From NCBI GenBank assembly GCA_044350895.1, contig JBILGT010000012.1, forward strand, positions 1 through 38,693: a stretch of DNA of 38,693 nucleotides, written 5' to 3'. A program made the position numbers and the translations under genes. Origin of the DNA: OMIS01 sp044350895 (GTDB taxonomy: Bacteria; Patescibacteriota; Microgenomatia; UBA1400; PJMF01). The notes beneath the pieces are model-generated. The model did not search any database, was not told where the DNA came from, and saw nothing but the letters and a program-made list of their open reading frames with translations. Shown here piece after piece: positions 1-7,481 of the stretch (position 1 is its first letter; each line of letters starts with the position of its first letter).

Positions 1-1
1 T

Positions 2-523
2 TTATTTTAAGTAAATTGTAGCTCCAATACCAGCCGCACCCATGTTTTTGGCTTGATTGACTGAAGCAAATACGACTTGATCATGTTTGTTTGGATAGGT
101 GAGCAGTTCATTGTGATTTACTTTTAAAATAAACGGGATCTTGTCTGCATATTTTTTTGAAATGAGGCCAAGAATTCCAAGCGTAGAGGCAACACCATTG
201 CAGCCACCCTCCACTGCCATCTTGAGCACATACTCTGGATCGAAATATGAGGGATTTTCTGAAAACGAAAAGGCAGCTGAGTGTTCAATACCTTGATCGA
301 CGGGGAAAATGGAAAGGTAGCCCGAATGACCTAATCGACCATGCCCATACAACCGTTGCAAGTTTTGTTGCACTTTTTCACTTCTATCAGAAAGAGAAAA
401 CACTTCTTGGACATGATTGTCAGATGGCTGATGAATCATCTCAGCTGGAATTTTATGACATACATGTTGGAGTAAGTACTCGGCTTGTTCACCGAGCAGT
501 GAAATAATTTCTTCGTGCTGCAT
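2..523 (-). CDS. fbaB: Class I fructose-bisphosphate aldolase (FbaB/DhnA family), N-terminal half, truncated
   Basis: This is the N-terminal half of a FbaB/DhnA-type class I aldolase, which cleaves fructose-1,6-bisphosphate in glycolysis. Recognisable blocks are PVDQGIEHSAAF (about residue 75), KIPFILKVNHNELLTYPN (about 130-147) and MGAAGIGATIY near the end. E. coli FbaB is about 350 residues. Here a TAA at positions 2-4 ends the protein at residue 173, just after GATIY, where relatives continue with a GSEES-like stretch. The second half, with the Schiff-base lysine, is therefore absent, so as read it cannot be active. A real frameshift, a sequencing error at a contig end or a true pseudogene are all possible. 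The ATG is preceded by AAAAGGAAAG, a good ribosome binding site. It is divergent from the glucan phosphorylase gene. Confidence 0.8.
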   Translation of the reverse strand: MQHEEIISLLGEQAEYLLQHVCHKIPAEMIHQPSDNHVQEVFSLSDRSEKVQQNLQRLYGHGRLGHSGYLSIFPVDQGIEHSAAFSFSENPSYFDPEYVLKMAVEGGCNGVASTLGILGLISKKYADKIPFILKVNHNELLTYPNKHDQVVFASVNQAKNMGAAGIGATIYLK

Positions 524-540
524 AGTCTTTCCTTTTTGCC

Positions 541-587
541 TATATCTATAGTACTATGGTGAAGAGTAAATTTATATAACTTCAATT
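541..587. promoter_or_regulatory. Divergent promoter region with a palindromic -10
   Basis: Between the divergent aldolase and phosphorylase genes lies a perfect palindrome ATAGTACTAT (548-557), which offers a TATAGT/TACTAT-like -10 on either strand. A second -10-like TATAAC (575-580, plus strand) sits 7 nt before the phosphorylase ATG, a spacing that fits a leaderless transcript. No clear -35 was seen. The shared region may coordinate the two carbohydrate genes; this is inference. Confidence 0.4.
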
Positions 588-2249
588 ATGGTCGTGCTTG
601 CCCACTCACCTATAGAAATTTCAAGTGTCCACCCAGTGGCATATTTTTGTTCAGAGTATGGTGTCGATCCTAACCTCCCAATTTATGCAGGTGGTTTGGG
701 AATCTTAGCTGGAGATACACTCAAACAAGCAGCAGATAATAATTTTCCTCTAGTAGCTGTCGGACTTTTAAATCGTGGCTACAGCATGCGTCAACACATC
801 ACTGCAGAAGGTGATCAAATTGATGAAGATTGGTTATTTGATCCTCGGTCAGTTGGGCTTGAAAACGTTTTTCTTGATGAGAATCCACTGTTTATAAAGG
901 TTCATCTTACAGAAGTAACGGTGTGGCTCCGCTGTTGGAAAAAAACTCTACACAACGGCGTTATTTTGTATCTCCTTGATTCAGACACAGATCAGAATCA
1001 CTTACCAGAACGCTCACTTACCCAAGTTTTATACTGCGGCACAAAAGAACTCCAACTGAAACAGCAATTGTTACTAGGAATTGGTGGAGTAAAGCTTCTC
1101 ACCGCACTGGGTATTCAGCCATCTGTCTATCATCTCCAAGAAGGTCGCCCTGCCTTTGTACACTGGCAGCTGATACGGGAATTAATGGATAACCATAAAA
1201 TTGACTACGAATCTGCCCGTCGACTTGCTATTGATAAAACTGTGTATACCAACCACACGCTCGTTGCAGCTGGTAACCAATCATATTCAATGGACTTACT
1301 CCGCGTTGTTTCGCGCTACTATGCCGATAAAATGCATATCACACTCGATGAACTCCTGAGACAAGGAATTGATGGAGACCAGTCTCAATTTTCAGTAACA
1401 CGGTTTGCACTCAATGTTGCGCGCAAAGCTTCTGGTGTTAGTAAATTGCACACACAACTTTCTCAAGAGAACTGGCCGGAATATGAGTGGACCAATGTAA
1501 CGAATGGTGTCCATCTGCCAACCTGGCAGTCATCTGCAGTAGCTCAAAAGCAAAATGATCCTGAATCTTTGTGGCATGCACATCTTCAGGAGAAAAATAA
1601 TTTAGCTGAGTTTGTAAAACAACAAACTGGCTACTGGTTTGATCCAAGTAGATTAGTAATCACTTGGGCGCGCCGCCTTGCTGGTTACAAGCAGATGAAT
1701 ATGCTGTTTAGTGATATTAAACGACTTGAACAGATCGTCAAAAATTCAGACAGACCAGTGCAGATTTTAATGGCTGGCAAAGCTCATCAAGGTGATACAG
1801 CTGGAAAAGCAATGCTCAAAGAAATTATCGGATATATGCAGCACGAACTTTCTGGTCATGCGCTCTTTGTACCCAACTACAATATCGCAGTTGCACAAGC
1901 ATTAGTGAAAGGCTCAGATATTTGGTTGAATACCCCAATATATGGACAAGAAGCTTGTGGCACGTCAGGAATGAAAGCCTGCAGCAATGGTGTTATTCAG
2001 TGCAGCGTCCCAGATGGCTGGGCAGCCGAAGTGGCATGGAATGGTGTCGGCTGGGAGCTTGCATCAAACTTTACCAAAGAGAACCTCTATGAGCTGCTTG
2101 AACAACAAATTATCCCACACTACTATGAGCGTAATTCGGCGGGCGTCCCAGAAAAGTGGGTAGCAATGATGCAAAAAACCATCGCGCTTTCACAACAATT
2201 TTCTGCAGACCGCATGCTTCGCGAATACGTCAGCAATTTATATACCTGA
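588..2249 (+). CDS. glgP: Alpha-glucan phosphorylase (GT35, short form)
   Basis: It releases glucose-1-phosphate from alpha-1,4-glucans using pyridoxal phosphate. Family blocks seen are YFCSEYGVDPNLPIYAGGLG at the N-terminus, WTNVTNGVHLPTW near residue 305, RRLAGYKQMNML near 360, and EACGTSGMKACSNG, in which Lys463 matches the PLP-binding lysine. At 553 residues it belongs with the short TIGR02094-type enzymes rather than the 800-residue glycogen phosphorylases. The ATG has no Shine-Dalgarno but a TATAAC 7 nt upstream. No other glycogen gene is in the window, so the substrate (own storage polymer or scavenged glucan) is unknown. Its divergent neighbour is a glycolytic aldolase, which fits a sugar-use role. 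Confidence 0.9.
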   Translation: MVVLAHSPIEISSVHPVAYFCSEYGVDPNLPIYAGGLGILAGDTLKQAADNNFPLVAVGLLNRGYSMRQHITAEGDQIDEDWLFDPRSVGLENVFLDENPLFIKVHLTEVTVWLRCWKKTLHNGVILYLLDSDTDQNHLPERSLTQVLYCGTKELQLKQQLLLGIGGVKLLTALGIQPSVYHLQEGRPAFVHWQLIRELMDNHKIDYESARRLAIDKTVYTNHTLVAAGNQSYSMDLLRVVSRYYADKMHITLDELLRQGIDGDQSQFSVTRFALNVARKASGVSKLHTQLSQENWPEYEWTNVTNGVHLPTWQSSAVAQKQNDPESLWHAHLQEKNNLAEFVKQQTGYWFDPSRLVITWARRLAGYKQMNMLFSDIKRLEQIVKNSDRPVQILMAGKAHQGDTAGKAMLKEIIGYMQHELSGHALFVPNYNIAVAQALVKGSDIWLNTPIYGQEACGTSGMKACSNGVIQCSVPDGWAAEVAWNGVGWELASNFTKENLYELLEQQIIPHYYERNSAGVPEKWVAMMQKTIALSQQFSADRMLREYVSNLYT

Positions 2250-2253
2250 CTTG

Positions 2254-2259
2254 TATAAT
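2254..2259 (+). promoter_or_regulatory. Candidate -10 box for the GT39-like gene
   Basis: A perfect TATAAT lies directly after the phosphorylase stop and 6 nt before the in-frame GTG at 2266. It overlaps the alternative TTG start (2251), which argues that GTG 2266 is the true, leaderless start. No good -35 is visible. Confidence 0.4.
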
Positions 2260-2265
2260 GGATGT

Positions 2266-3837
2266 GTGCAGAAGCTTTTTAAGATATTTACTAGTGAAAA
2301 AAATTCTTCTAATTTTTGGATTATTTTAGGCGTATTTTACTGTATTACCCATTTGCTCAATTTAACTGGACTTCCTGTTTTTGCTGATGAGTCAATATAC
2401 ATTCGGTGGTCACAGCTCATAATGGATGAACCACTGCGGTATCTATTCTTTGCGCTCAATGACGGTAAAACACCATTTTTTATATGGTTGCTCGTGCCAT
2501 TTCAATATCTGTTTGAAAACCAGTTATTTGCTGCTCGATTTGTATCGGTTGCAATTGGACTGTTTCAAATACTCGCCACAGTACTTGTAGTTAGAAAACT
2601 CTCCGGTTCACAAATTTCGCAACGAATTGCCGCCATACTTGTGGTAATTTTGCCATTTTGGTATCTGCACCACAGAATGGCATTGATGGATGGACTACTC
2701 ACTGTTTTCCTCACCTTTGCACTCTGGGGGACGTTACATTGTATTGATACTTCAAAATGCAAGCCGTGGTTCTGGATTGGTGTAACTGCAGTCAGTATAG
2801 GGGCAGCTTTTTGGACGAAATTGCCAGCCGTTCTTGCGCTCCCTGCCCTCAGTTTATTTATATTTCAATCAAATCAAATTAGACTCAAAGAACTTTTCCC
2901 CCGAATTATTTCGCTTGGTATAGCAATGAGTGTTGGTATTGTATTGTTTGCAGTCATGAGAATTTCACCCGCATTTGGCCAGCTCTTTGCTCGTGGTAGT
3001 GATTTCCTATATCCAATTTCTGACGTTTTATTTGGAGGAGTCTGGCGGCAAACACTCCCCAATATTCCCACATATTTTTCATATTTATCCGCATATCTTT
3101 CGCTTGGTGTTTTGGTATTGCTGATTACTGGTGTTAGTTTGCAGCACCCACACAGAAAGTCTGTCATTTTGTTAACACTGGCTGGTTTTGCTTTTATTAT
3201 TCCAATCGCGATATTTGGTAAAGTTGTGTATCCACGGTATATGTTGCCGGCTGCGTTGTTTTTCACTCCAGCTGCTGCCCTTACACTTGAGTCACTCCTC
3301 GCTGTTATCCCCCTCAGGAAAAAAAGTGGCGTACCACTTCATCTGTATATTGTATTTTGTTTACTTTCCGTTGGGTTGACCTCAGGAAATTTTATGTTGC
3401 GAAATCTGGCAAATCCTGATGCAACACAGTTTGTGAAGTCTGATAAAGTGCAGTACTTAACCGAATGGTCATCGGGTCACGGTATTAAAGAAACAACAGA
3501 ACTGATTCAAGAGGAAGCTCAAGACACAACTATCGCTGTCGCAACTGAAGGATACTTTGGGACACTTCCCGATGGAATTTTACTCTATCTGCATGCCAAG
3601 TCTGTGGAAAATCTCTGGGTGGAAGGCATTGGACAGCCAGTTACTGGTATTCCTCAATCCTTTATTGATCGCGCAAAAGAGTATAAAAAGTCATGGCTTG
3701 TGGTTAATTCACACCGCATGAAGATCTCACTACCACCTACAAAGCTACTTCGTGAATACTGTAGACCATACAATGGACCTTGTCTGCAAGTGTGGGACAT
3801 CACTGACTACGTCAGCAATCCACCTCCTAACAATTAA
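2266..3837 (+). CDS. GT39/PMT-like membrane glycosyltransferase
   Basis: This is a predicted polytopic membrane protein of the GT-C fold. An acidic FADESIYIRW motif follows the first membrane segment and sits in the first outside loop, where ArnT/PMT-type enzymes hold their catalytic acid. About nine further hydrophobic segments and a soluble C-terminal domain of some 130 residues follow. Such enzymes transfer a sugar from a polyprenyl-phosphate donor to an acceptor outside the membrane; the acceptor here is unknown. The GTG at 2266 is preferred because a TATAAT ends 6 nt before it; a TTG at 2251 would add five residues but lies over that box. It follows glgP by only a few bases but seems to have its own promoter. 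Confidence 0.7.
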   Translation: MQKLFKIFTSEKNSSNFWIILGVFYCITHLLNLTGLPVFADESIYIRWSQLIMDEPLRYLFFALNDGKTPFFIWLLVPFQYLFENQLFAARFVSVAIGLFQILATVLVVRKLSGSQISQRIAAILVVILPFWYLHHRMALMDGLLTVFLTFALWGTLHCIDTSKCKPWFWIGVTAVSIGAAFWTKLPAVLALPALSLFIFQSNQIRLKELFPRIISLGIAMSVGIVLFAVMRISPAFGQLFARGSDFLYPISDVLFGGVWRQTLPNIPTYFSYLSAYLSLGVLVLLITGVSLQHPHRKSVILLTLAGFAFIIPIAIFGKVVYPRYMLPAALFFTPAAALTLESLLAVIPLRKKSGVPLHLYIVFCLLSVGLTSGNFMLRNLANPDATQFVKSDKVQYLTEWSSGHGIKETTELIQEEAQDTTIAVATEGYFGTLPDGILLYLHAKSVENLWVEGIGQPVTGIPQSFIDRAKEYKKSWLVVNSHRMKISLPPTKLLREYCRPYNGPCLQVWDITDYVSNPPPNN

Positions 3838-3888
3838 AATACATATTTTTGCTTCATTTACCATAATTCTTTTCTATCTTATATTTTC

Positions 3889-4575
3889 ATGCACTTTTGT
3901 ATGAACCTTTTATTTACTGACACTGACTATCCAGCTTCCTCAAGAGCACACGTGGCACTTTTTAGACATATGCTTGCCACACCACTCACCACACTTGAGT
4001 GCCTTGCAGAAGTACATAGATCTAAGCAGCAACAGGTAGACGCAAATATATCGCAGAAAAGCATTGCAGACTGTTTTAAAAGAATTCATCAAATCTTAGA
4101 TATATTTTCACTGCAACTGCATAAACCAAGCACTTTTACTGTAGAAAGTATGCTTATCTCAGTGAAAAGTTACTTGGCTAAAAACCAAGAGCAGATTACT
4201 TTTCATTACCAAAGTGAAGCATGTAAAAAATTCAAACTACACTGCAATCGCTTTTTACTCGAAGAGGCATTTGTCTGTCTACTTAATAACGCCATCGAAT
4301 CACAATCACAACTGAAGCAACCACTGGTACTGATTTCTGTATTTGTCAAACAACGGCAGCTACACATTTCCATAAAGGACTTTGGCTGTGGCATACCGTG
4401 GTGGCATAGATATTTTGTGGGAAAACCATTTATATCCTTCAAACCAAAAGGAACTGGCCTTGGGATTTCATTTGCTAAGCAGGTACTTTCAGAGGAACTC
4501 AAAGGAAACATCTCCATCTATTCGAATAATTCTTTTGGAACAGAAATTATTTGCTCAATACCATTGCATCGTTAA
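3889..4575 (+). CDS. Short histidine kinase core without sensor domain
   Basis: This is a 228-residue protein holding little more than the kinase core. The H-box is FRHMLATPLTTLE with His27 as the likely phospho-acceptor. The N-box is seen in LLNNAIESQ, the G1 box in IKDFGCGIP and the G2 box in KGTGLGISFAKQ. There is no membrane segment, PAS, GAF or HAMP domain, so it is probably cytosolic and must sense through a partner or through its own concentration. An OmpR-type regulator lies on the opposite strand and the two genes overlap tail to tail by 29 bp, a natural partner by position. A TATCTT lies 8 nt before the ATG. ATG 3901 is an alternative start. Confidence 0.8.
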   Translation: MHFCMNLLFTDTDYPASSRAHVALFRHMLATPLTTLECLAEVHRSKQQQVDANISQKSIADCFKRIHQILDIFSLQLHKPSTFTVESMLISVKSYLAKNQEQITFHYQSEACKKFKLHCNRFLLEEAFVCLLNNAIESQSQLKQPLVLISVFVKQRQLHISIKDFGCGIPWWHRYFVGKPFISFKPKGTGLGISFAKQVLSEELKGNISIYSNNSFGTEIICSIPLHR

Positions 4576-5230
4576 ATCGATATCCAAAGCCACGAACAGT
4601 TGCAATCACAGCACTGTACTCCTGCAATAAAACTCGTAATCTTCTGATGTAGACATCAAGAGTCGTCACGGTGGGCAAGATATCACTTCCCGACCATACA
4701 TCTGCAACAAGCATGTCTCGGGTTACGACTTGATTACGATATCGCAGTAAACAGTGTAAAATTTCTGCTTCCCGTTTGCGAAGTCGTATTTCTTTGCCAT
4801 TAACCTCAAGATATCCTTTATCTGGGTACAAAATAAACTCTCCAGCCTTCACCCGCTCTTCAGCAACAAGTTTATCTACATTCATTAACTTTTGCAGACG
4901 CAGTTTAAGTTCAGCAAGTGAGAATGGCTTGGCCAGGTACTCGTCTGCACCGCTTTCCAATCCATGTATTCGATCTCGAGTTTCAGCTCGACCAGTGAGT
5001 GCAATCACGCGCGTTTTAAACGCGCTGTCAGCCAAGTATTCAATCAGCTCCAGTCCATCCCCATCTGGAAGGTGCCTATCAACTATAGCAACGTCATACT
5101 GATTCTTTTCAAGCGCACTATATGCTGCAGTGAGACTGCCCACAGCTGTACAAGCATATTGAGCAGAAAATGCTTGCAATAAAGTATTTTGGAGTGTTCT
5201 ATCGTCTTCAATGAGTAAAATCTTTTTCAT
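4547..5230 (-). CDS. OmpR/PhoB-type response regulator
   Basis: This is a two-domain regulator. The receiver domain has the acidic pair E8/D9-D10, phospho-acceptor Asp51 in IVDRHLPDG, Thr79 in ALTGRA and Lys101 in YLAKPF. The C-terminal winged helix (about residues 130-225) carries the OmpR-type segment LRKREAEILHCLLRYRN and ends with VRGFGYRFN. It should bind DNA when phosphorylated, probably by the convergent sensorless kinase. The start ATG 5230 (MKKILLIEDD) is chosen over GTG 5236 because MKKILLIEDD is the usual N-terminus. The promoter TTGAAT-16-TATGAT ends 8 nt before that ATG. Confidence 0.9.
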   Translation of the reverse strand: MKKILLIEDDRTLQNTLLQAFSAQYACTAVGSLTAAYSALEKNQYDVAIVDRHLPDGDGLELIEYLADSAFKTRVIALTGRAETRDRIHGLESGADEYLAKPFSLAELKLRLQKLMNVDKLVAEERVKAGEFILYPDKGYLEVNGKEIRLRKREAEILHCLLRYRNQVVTRDMLVADVWSGSDILPTVTTLDVYIRRLRVLLQEYSAVIATVRGFGYRFNDAMVLSK

Positions 5231-5238
5231 GACCACGC

Positions 5239-5266
5239 ATCATATCTGGGAATTCACAAAATTCAA
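5239..5266 (-). promoter_or_regulatory. Promoter of the response regulator
   Basis: On the minus strand, -35 TTGAAT (5261-5266), a 16-nt spacer and -10 TATGAT (5239-5244). The -10 ends 8 nt before ATG 5230, so the transcript would be leaderless or nearly so. No Shine-Dalgarno is present. Confidence 0.55.
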
Positions 5267-5292
5267 GCGGATTCAAAAAATAACAAATTTGG

Positions 5293-5298
5293 TATACT
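5293..5298 (+). promoter_or_regulatory. -10 box of tRNA-Gln
   Basis: TATACT ends 12 nt before the first base of the tRNA, a normal distance for a tRNA promoter. The -35 (ATTCAA, 5271-5276, 16-nt spacer) is weak. Confidence 0.5.
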
Positions 5299-5310
5299 AT
5301 GGTGTTGCGC

Positions 5311-5381
5311 TCCCGCGTAGTGAAATGGCATCACAACAGATTCTGACTCTGTTATTTAAGGTTCGAATCCTTACGCGGGAT
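5311..5381 (+). tRNA. tRNA-Gln (anticodon CUG)
   Basis: A cloverleaf can be read. The acceptor stem is TCCCGCG with CGCGGGA. The D arm has GTGA/TCAC. The anticodon stem ACAGA/TCTGT holds loop TTCTGAC, giving anticodon CTG. The variable region is four bases, and the T arm is TAAGG-TTCGAAT-CCTTA. The first pair is U-A, as usual for tRNA-Gln. CCA is not encoded, which fits the CCA-adding enzyme gene in this window. The base at the discriminator position reads T, whereas G is usual for Gln. The 3' 30 bp overlap, antisense, the end of the membrane enzyme gene on the minus strand. Confidence 0.9.
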
Positions 5382-6680
5382 CAATTCATAGCTATACACA
5401 GAGAGTGGGAGTAGTTTCCATAACAAATATATTCCCACGGGTAGCCATGTAATCAGCTTCTGATATACAAAGACATTTCCATCAAATCCACCTGTCCACA
5501 GCCACGGCACATAGCGCAGCATACTACTGAGTGAAAAAAGTACTATTGTTGTTCGCCAAATTTTGCTTTCAATAAACGGGAGCCAGACTAATATCCACAT
5601 GAGATACCAAGGTAAAAATTGTTGAGATCGTGCAGTAAAGAGCGGGATAAAAAGTAACAGTGATGCTATAAATGGCACAAAACGGTAGAGTTTTGATTCA
5701 AAAGTTGTCAGCAGCTGAGCTGGCATCGCTTTAAAAACAGGAAGTTTTGATCCCAAGTAAACAGAAATTCTAAAGAGGAAGTTTTTCTCAATGAGTATCA
5801 GTATCGCAAGTGGCAGTAACACGACAGTTACGAGTTTTATGCTGATAGAAATTCCCAGTAACAGCAGTGCCAGTAGCAATCGCTTTAGTTCGGGAAGCTT
5901 ATTGGGAGTCAATGCAGTTAAAATTGCTATTGAAACGATCGCAGGTGCCATCATCCAGATGTCATTGTGCATGTTACTCGCTACTTCAATAAGAAAAAGT
6001 GGATTAAGAAAGATAAGCGCCAGTTGATAAGCTTGTAAACGTGCGCCAAAAAAAATCTTGGCACTATACTGTAGTGCAGCATACAGCAGCACCATACTGA
6101 TCAAACTCCACACTCTAAACGACAACCAAGTGAGAATAAACTTTCCAAAACCGAGCATATATGGAATAAGCGAAATCGCGGTCCATCCATAACCATATGG
6201 TGCAGCGGTGTGCGTGTTGTGCATGAAACGAACCCACAAATCATCTGGATAGTTGAGTGAAACTGTAGTATGTGGATTGACATGATAAACCGCCACCATT
6301 TTTGCATTGAAAATATAGTTAAAAACATCATGTGAAAGTGCATTGTAGGAAAAAAATATAGGTAAGATAACAAGTCCATATATTAGAAAATATTTTTTCC
6401 ACGAACTTTCAAACTCAATACTTGAACGCTGCAAAACTCGTACAATTTGAATATACAAGCCAAATAGAAGTGCAACTAAACCAATAAATACACAGGTCAT
6501 AAGTTGGCTATTATGAAAAAATGTTGTCCACATCCACTGCTGAAACTGCCAGTACGGATTCCATTGCGATAGTACAAGATTGGGATCAGTGAGACTGTAT
6601 GAAAAAATACTGTAGAGCAAGACAACGAGCGAGTATGCTCCCAGCAGTGGCACAACAGAACTGAGTTGCGATTTGGACAT
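5352..6680 (-). CDS. MptA/B-like GT-C mannosyltransferase family protein
   Basis: This is a 442-residue protein with about ten membrane segments. The motif SHDVFNYIFNAKMVAVY (about residues 115-131), followed by NPHTT, resembles the polyprenyl-phosphomannose-dependent alpha-1,6-mannosyltransferase family (MptA/MptB type), with the acidic residue in the first large outside loop. It is the last gene of the minus-strand sugar operon, 2 bp after the ALG5-like GT2 gene, without its own ribosome site. Oddly, its last ten or so codons run antisense through tRNA-Gln, so the tail (near IPRKDSNLK) is dictated by the tRNA sequence. The donor and acceptor cannot be named from sequence alone. Confidence 0.65.
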   Translation of the reverse strand: MSKSQLSSVVPLLGAYSLVVLLYSIFSYSLTDPNLVLSQWNPYWQFQQWMWTTFFHNSQLMTCVFIGLVALLFGLYIQIVRVLQRSSIEFESSWKKYFLIYGLVILPIFFSYNALSHDVFNYIFNAKMVAVYHVNPHTTVSLNYPDDLWVRFMHNTHTAAPYGYGWTAISLIPYMLGFGKFILTWLSFRVWSLISMVLLYAALQYSAKIFFGARLQAYQLALIFLNPLFLIEVASNMHNDIWMMAPAIVSIAILTALTPNKLPELKRLLLALLLLGISISIKLVTVVLLPLAILILIEKNFLFRISVYLGSKLPVFKAMPAQLLTTFESKLYRFVPFIASLLLFIPLFTARSQQFLPWYLMWILVWLPFIESKIWRTTIVLFSLSSMLRYVPWLWTGGFDGNVFVYQKLITWLPVGIYLLWKLLPLSVYSYELIPRKDSNLK

Positions 6681-6682
6681 GA

Positions 6683-7453
6683 TTATTTGTTACGGTATCG
6701 CCCCATCAAACTTGCGAGTCTAATTCGAACGATATCTCTAAACATTCGCACTGAGTCCTTCAGTGGACTCACTCTAATACTTTCATTATATGCCCAGTGA
6801 ATTGGAACTTCCATAATTTTATACTTATTTTTGTGTGCTAAGTACAAAAGTTCTACATCAAATGCTCCAGTAAACGCATCTTTTCGCTGCTCCTGCCCAC
6901 CATAAATTACCAATTGTTTAAAAAGCTTTTCAGTTGCAGAACCAGAAAAAAGTTTGAACCCACACTGGGTATCACGAATGTCAGGAACTGCAAAAATACG
7001 AACCACCATGTTAAAAACCTTACCCATAATGTGTCTGTGAAATGGTTCCTTATCACGAAGTGCCCCAGCTATTTCTCTTGAGCCAATTACAACTTCATAC
7101 CCTTCTTCAGCAAACGAAAGTAACTTTTCAACTTCAGACAATGGTGTGGATTGATCAAAATCAGCAAATAACCGCCAGCTTCCAGTAGCAGTGAGCATAC
7201 CGTTTTTGACTGTTGGTGCTTTTCCTGCATGTACATTCTGTAGTACTTTAACATGCTGATTTTTTTTGGCAAACTCTAGGAGAGCATCAGTTGTACCATC
7301 ACTTGAACCATCATCACTAAGAATAAGTTCCCAGCTATATTTCTGTTTTTTCAGATACGCATAGACATCTTCAAGAACACCGCGAGCAAGATTGCGTTGT
7401 TCGTTATACGAAGGGATAACAACTGAAAGGTATGGTTCCATTTTATTTATCAT
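6683..7453 (-). CDS. GT2 polyprenyl-phosphate glycosyltransferase (ALG5/DPM-like)
   Basis: This is a soluble GT-A enzyme of the dolichyl/polyprenyl-phosphate glucosyl- or mannosyltransferase type. Seen are VVIPSYNEQ at the N-terminus, LSDDGSSDGT, the divalent-metal site FADFDQSTP (about residue 95-103), the acceptor region IGSREIAGA and the signature DTQCGFKLF (about 160). It would load a nucleotide-activated sugar onto a lipid carrier for the neighbouring GT-C enzymes. Two starts are possible: ATG 7453 (MINKMEP) and ATG 7441 (MEPYL). A -10-like CATAAT lies 7 nt before the first and a TATGAT 7 nt before the second. The gene lies 28 bp after the upstream GT39 gene. Confidence 0.8.
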   Translation of the reverse strand: MINKMEPYLSVVIPSYNEQRNLARGVLEDVYAYLKKQKYSWELILSDDGSSDGTTDALLEFAKKNQHVKVLQNVHAGKAPTVKNGMLTATGSWRLFADFDQSTPLSEVEKLLSFAEEGYEVVIGSREIAGALRDKEPFHRHIMGKVFNMVVRIFAVPDIRDTQCGFKLFSGSATEKLFKQLVIYGGQEQRKDAFTGAFDVELLYLAHKNKYKIMEVPIHWAYNESIRVSPLKDSVRMFRDIVRIRLASLMGRYRNK

Positions 7454-7481
7454 AACATGTATTATGCCGCAGCATTCTTTG

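Noticed and set aside
2251..2266. TTG 2251 as start of the GT39-like gene
   Set aside because: It overlaps a perfect TATAAT; GTG 2266 lies at the leaderless distance seen at other genes.
2874..3266. 130-codon minus-strand frame inside the GT39-like gene
   Set aside because: Complete overlap with a convincing membrane enzyme; composition is that of antisense sequence.
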